A stretch of DNA of 64,000 bases. Source: Gnetum montanum. Lineage: Eukaryota > Streptophyta > Gnetopsida > Gnetales > Gnetaceae. Both the position numbers and the translations under genes were made by a program. Positions within the stretch are counted from its first letter, which is position 1, and every line of letters begins with the position of its first letter. The stretch spans positions 82,232 to 146,231 of the forward strand of contig MNCI01035139.1 of assembly GCA_015680685.1 (NCBI GenBank). Direction: 5' to 3'. Of this stretch, positions 60,305 through 64,000 are shown one piece after another. Under the pieces are notes generated by a model that saw nothing but the letters and a program-made list of their open reading frames with translations, did no database searches and was not told the origin of the DNA.

Positions 60305-60630
60305 ATGGTAGTCCTATGAGAATTATGCATCCTGATATGCATTAGCATAAATTTAACACCCATTTGTGGTTATTTACGCATCGTGCGGTGTAGATCAGTT
60401 GCTTCGACAATTCTTCTGGAACCCCGCAGGACATAAAGCCTCCTATCACCATTTCACTTGCTTGTTTTACGGTAGTCTTGCATGAGTTCTATACCCTATC
60501 GTGCACTAGCATAAATGTAACACCCTTCAGCAGTTGTTTACACATCGTGTGGTATAGATTGGTCGCTCTGAAGATTCCTTTGGAATCTGGAAAGACATAA
60601 AGCCTTTTTATTATTCTTCGATTTCCTTGC
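60305..60630 (+). repeat. Tandem duplication in the leader of element E
   Basis: A unit of about 165 bases (from GGTAGTC to GACATAAAGCC) is present twice; element B has it once (16125-16270). Confidence 0.7.
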
Positions 60631-60666
60631 TTTTCACGTTCGGAAAAACTGTTTAGCTTCGTAATA

Positions 60667-63513
60667 ATGGCTTCTTTAAGCACCGTTGCTAACACCTTCA
60701 ACGTTGAAGTTCCCATCATAGTTCAAGGCATCACATGTGCCAAACAACCACTCAACCTAATGCTGGAAACACATTGATCCCTCAGGATCCATAACTGGGG
60801 ACCTAAGAGCTTGGCATAGTAGCATGAACGTTATAACTTCCTCTATGCAAAGGTGTAGGCAAACCTACCCTTGGACGTGCAAGAACTTGAGGAAAAATGT
60901 AGTTTCAAGTTTTCTTACTACGATGGGAAGGAGCTTTTTTCCACTCCCAGTGCTTCCATCCCTTTGACACAGACAAATCAATGGCTTCTAGACCAACTAA
61001 TCTAGTTGGCTAGACTTAGGGAGCAGTAGGACATAGTGTCCAACCATGAAAAGACCTTACAGGATGGACAAGAGAAGCTCTATTCTTAATCCAACTGCAA
61101 AGGTCAAACCAACCCCATCACGGTCCCTCCTATCCATTCTTTCTAGACCAACCCATTATCTATCGTCGCTCCCTTTGTGATCACGCCTATGCTCCTGCAA
61201 CCTATAGTCACACCTATAGTGGGTAGCCATGTCATCTTCCCAGTGTATCAACACCCTTATTCCCATGTTTCATTTGCAACTACTATTCCTCCACAAACCT
61301 ATCATCAGTCCATTCCTGTAGTGCATCACACACCAATCATTGCTACCCTACCACATATTCATACCGTACCTACTTCACATTCGTACGCAACTTTTGTTTC
61401 CATTTCCACATTCACACATGTCCCACCATTAGTGGTGCACCCAAGCTTGTCCACATTATGGACCCCATTCACTTCTCCCCCTACTATTCTACCATCACAG
61501 ATGTCTCACCACATTCCTCACCAAGCCTACCATACCCCACAAATGGTACAACTTGGCATGGGAATATGGTCTTTTCCCCCTCACACGCAAGCTACCCATT
61601 CCATGGTGCAACCGGTGGTTGCCGCTTCAATAGCACCACCTACCGGGTGGTGGATAGCATAGCCCACCACTATTCATAAGGGCCACCCCAATGGTACTAC
61701 TAATGGATCATGTTGTCGCCCCCTCCATTCCATAAACGGGAGCTACCTCGGTAGTTTCCCAAACATCCACATCATCACAGGGTCTAGATCAAGTGTTCCA
61801 GCTTATCCAGACCCTTACTAAGAAAGTAAATTACCTCAAGGCTGTTGGGTCTGACATGGTATAGGTCATGGACTTTTACCAAGATGACCCTATTAGCTCT
61901 ACAATCCCCGCTCTTACATTATGCCTAAGGATGTCCCTCCCCCACTTCACGAAGTAAAATGGAGAGGGGGATTTCAATGCACATCTTGTTACCTTTAGGT
62001 CTGAGTCCCTTCTACTATAGTAATGGCTGCACACGATTATCCATGTCTTTGCCATGTCGCTGGCTGGAAAGGCCCTAGACTAGTACCATGCCCTACCATG
62101 CTCCTCCATATCAACCCTAGAGGAGCTTCTAACCCAGTTCGTGATGCGCTTCAAATATAACTTGAAGGCAGAAATAACACTAGATTAGTTGATGAGCATG
62201 AAGCAGGATCCTCTAGAACTAGTCCAGAAGTTAATCAATCTATGAGCCCATCATGGAGGCCCACTTGCTGGTCGTATTTAAGGATGCAGTAAATGACTTC
62301 ATCAAGTCTAAACTATATTACTTCACTCCTCGCACTCTTAGTGAAGCCTTCGCCTAGACCAAGAGCATATAAGATGCAGTTGAGGTGAGCAAAGGTCTGG
62401 CCTATGTTGCTTACAAAACACCTTCACAAAGAAGGATAAGGGTAAGGCTACAATAGCCACAGTGGCCACTATGGCGAATGAGGCCAAGCCCAAACCTAAT
62501 AAAATAGTAACAAGAACAACAAGAAGCTAGTTGCACCCATAGCCAATCCTGCACCCAAGCAGGGCAATGCACTGCAACCTGCAATACCCACACCTGAGGC
62601 ATCTGTGCAACCAAAATTGAACTTTGAGCAGAGAGATCGCTCAAAGTATACCCTACTACCTGTCAAGCCTTTAAATCTTCTGAAGCATCTACTGGTAGTG
62701 GGGCACATCCAACATAAGCACATGTTGGAAGAGTGAATTAGGAGACATCTACATTACTACAAGCTTCTTAGGAACCACTCCTTCCCCTTTTCCAATGAGC
62801 CTCTAGTTCCCAAGAATTTTAGGCTGGATAGGTTTTGTAACTACCACCAACAATGTGGTCACAAAACAGATTACTGTCTAGCATTGAAGGATGACATCCA
62901 AAGGATGATTGATCAGGGAAAACTGATGTTGGATGAAAGCAACCTAGTATGTCCTGAGAATCAATCTCTGCATGTCTACACTAACCCTCTCAATGCCAAC
63001 AACGTCATTTATGTCATCAACAAAATCAGCATTGACAGTGATCCTAGAACAACCCAGTAGCTGTTTGTGGTTCGTGTGCCTTAGCATAGTGCACCAGCAC
63101 CACAAGAAGCTGATCAAAGCTTGCAATAATAGTTTAACTTGACAGTCCCTCCCCAGACATCTGCCCCCACATCACTTGTTGGAAAAACTGCATCACCCTA
63201 CTTGTTAACACTATTAGCTCCGTTTGTCATCAAGGGGCCAACTCCTTTAACAGCCCCTATCCTGCTTAATATAGTTGCATAGCCTTTTGGTTCTAAGAAA
63301 TGAGAAATGTGTTTTGTAGGTGAGACATCGAATGAAGGTATTTCCCTAGGTACTTCCAAGCCTATGTCTTCACCCCCTACGTCTAGACCCTATGTTGCTA
63401 CAACCGCACAATCCACACCACCCCGCCAAAAAGGGTCTGAACCTAGATCCGAAACTACCCCTCCTCGGGAAATCTATATCCTAGGACAAATAGAAGAGGA
63501 GAAGGGTAGTAAA
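60667..63513 (+). pseudogene. Gag of element E
   Basis: The ATG at 60667 (MASLSTVANTFNVEVPI) matches the start in B. YNFLYAKV and PLDVQELEEK, then a Pro/His/Thr/Ile-rich linker, open at 61177-61662. Capsid domain about 61990-62370 (MSLAGKAL, EELLTQFVMRFKYNL), zinc-knuckle-like FCNYHQQCGHKTDYCLALKDDI (62833) and a tail with FVVRVP and related repeats. Many stops; closest to B. Confidence 0.75.
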
Positions 63514-64000
63514 TAGGGAAGTAGCAAAAACCTCTTGGACACTCTTAGTTAGGTCAAGCAATCTCTCAAACAAAAGAACACTACATTGAGCTTGTATGAC
63601 CTAATCATGGCATTTGCCCCACACCATAAGACTTTGATCTGCATGTTGAAATTAATTTCAGTCGACGAGGACATGCCAACAGAAGAGGAAGAAAGCCACT
63701 CAGTCATGCTCCCCTCTATGCCTACAGAGGCAAAGCTGTCCCAACTAATTTTCTGCAACTACTCCATTAGGGAAGACTCTAAAAGGGGTCAGGTGACTAC
63801 AGCACCCCTATTCATCACAATTCAAGTTGTCCAACATAGGGTCCAAAGGGTACACGTCGATGATGGGGCTGCCACAAACGTCATCCCCTTTCCTATTGTG
63901 GATAGGCTAGGTGTAGCAACCAAAAACGTCAGTGACTAGAAAACATTGATAGATCATCAGTCAACAACAATCTTAACCCCATTTCCATGGGAGGGACGTG
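63514..64000 (+). pseudogene. Protease of element E, running off the window
   Basis: The frame 63586-63939 carries VHVDDGAATNVIPFPIVDRLGV, the least damaged active site of the three Tat-type proteases here. A TAG after NVSD (63938) is followed by another frame to the window end. Confidence 0.75.

Noticed and set aside
1-64000. tRNA, rRNA or intact host genes
   Set aside because: No cloverleaf-like or rRNA-like sequence and no undamaged multi-exon host gene was noticed by eye; a covariance-model scan would be needed to exclude small RNAs.

Overview
This window looks like nuclear DNA of a plant with a large, repeat-packed genome. The evidence is the set of plant LTR-retrotransposon lineages present (Ty3 Tat-type with a second, archaeal-type RNase H; Ty3 Athila-type with a decayed tRNA-Asp primer site; Ty1/copia), plant TATA boxes and GT-AG introns. 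No intact host gene, rRNA or tRNA was recognised. In-frame stops are mostly TAG or TAA where Gln or Trp is expected, and catalytic residues are lost mostly by G-to-A changes, as expected from long silencing and deamination of methylated C. A gymnosperm is a reasonable guess but is not shown by the sequence.

Layout. 1-2271: start of a minus-strand Tat-type element (C: gag start, PBS, LTR). 2272-2709: 3' end of another Tat copy, running into an LTR at 2710 that also serves as the 5' LTR of element B. That LTR is split by a complete minus-strand Ty3 element (3744-15488) with TG...CA ends, a 5-bp target duplication CAAGG, two LTRs, gag-PR-RT-RNH-INT and an extra ORF downstream of INT; it holds an 820-N gap. 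Element B resumes at 15489 and runs to 33066: LTR end, PBS, gag, PR, a 6-kb insert, RT-RNH, aRNH, INT, 3' tandem repeats, 3' LTR. 33067-37524 is unassigned. 37525-40862 is a deleted copia element. 40863-43614 is an inverted Athila-like LTR plus a minus-strand coiled-coil ORF. 43601-53138 is a plus-strand Athila-like element. 53426-64000 holds two Tat-type gag-PR units (D and E) joined head to tail through one LTR; D has lost everything after PR.

The most interesting object is inside element B. Between its protease and reverse transcriptase lies a minus-strand, intron-containing gene (about 20803-25497) with its own TATA box, about nine exons, splice junctions that restore frame, and a poly(A) signal. 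Tandem arrays with a common core lie on both sides of it, and a third array follows INT. I recognise no family for its roughly 1,100-residue product. A second unusual arrangement is the extra ORF of the nested Ty3 element, which reads through the polypurine tract into the 3' LTR. A third is a family of TAGCRTAGC hairpin-like arrays shared by Tat LTRs and several introns of the antisense gene. Two single-N positions flanked by exact 43- and 55-bp duplications look like assembly artefacts.
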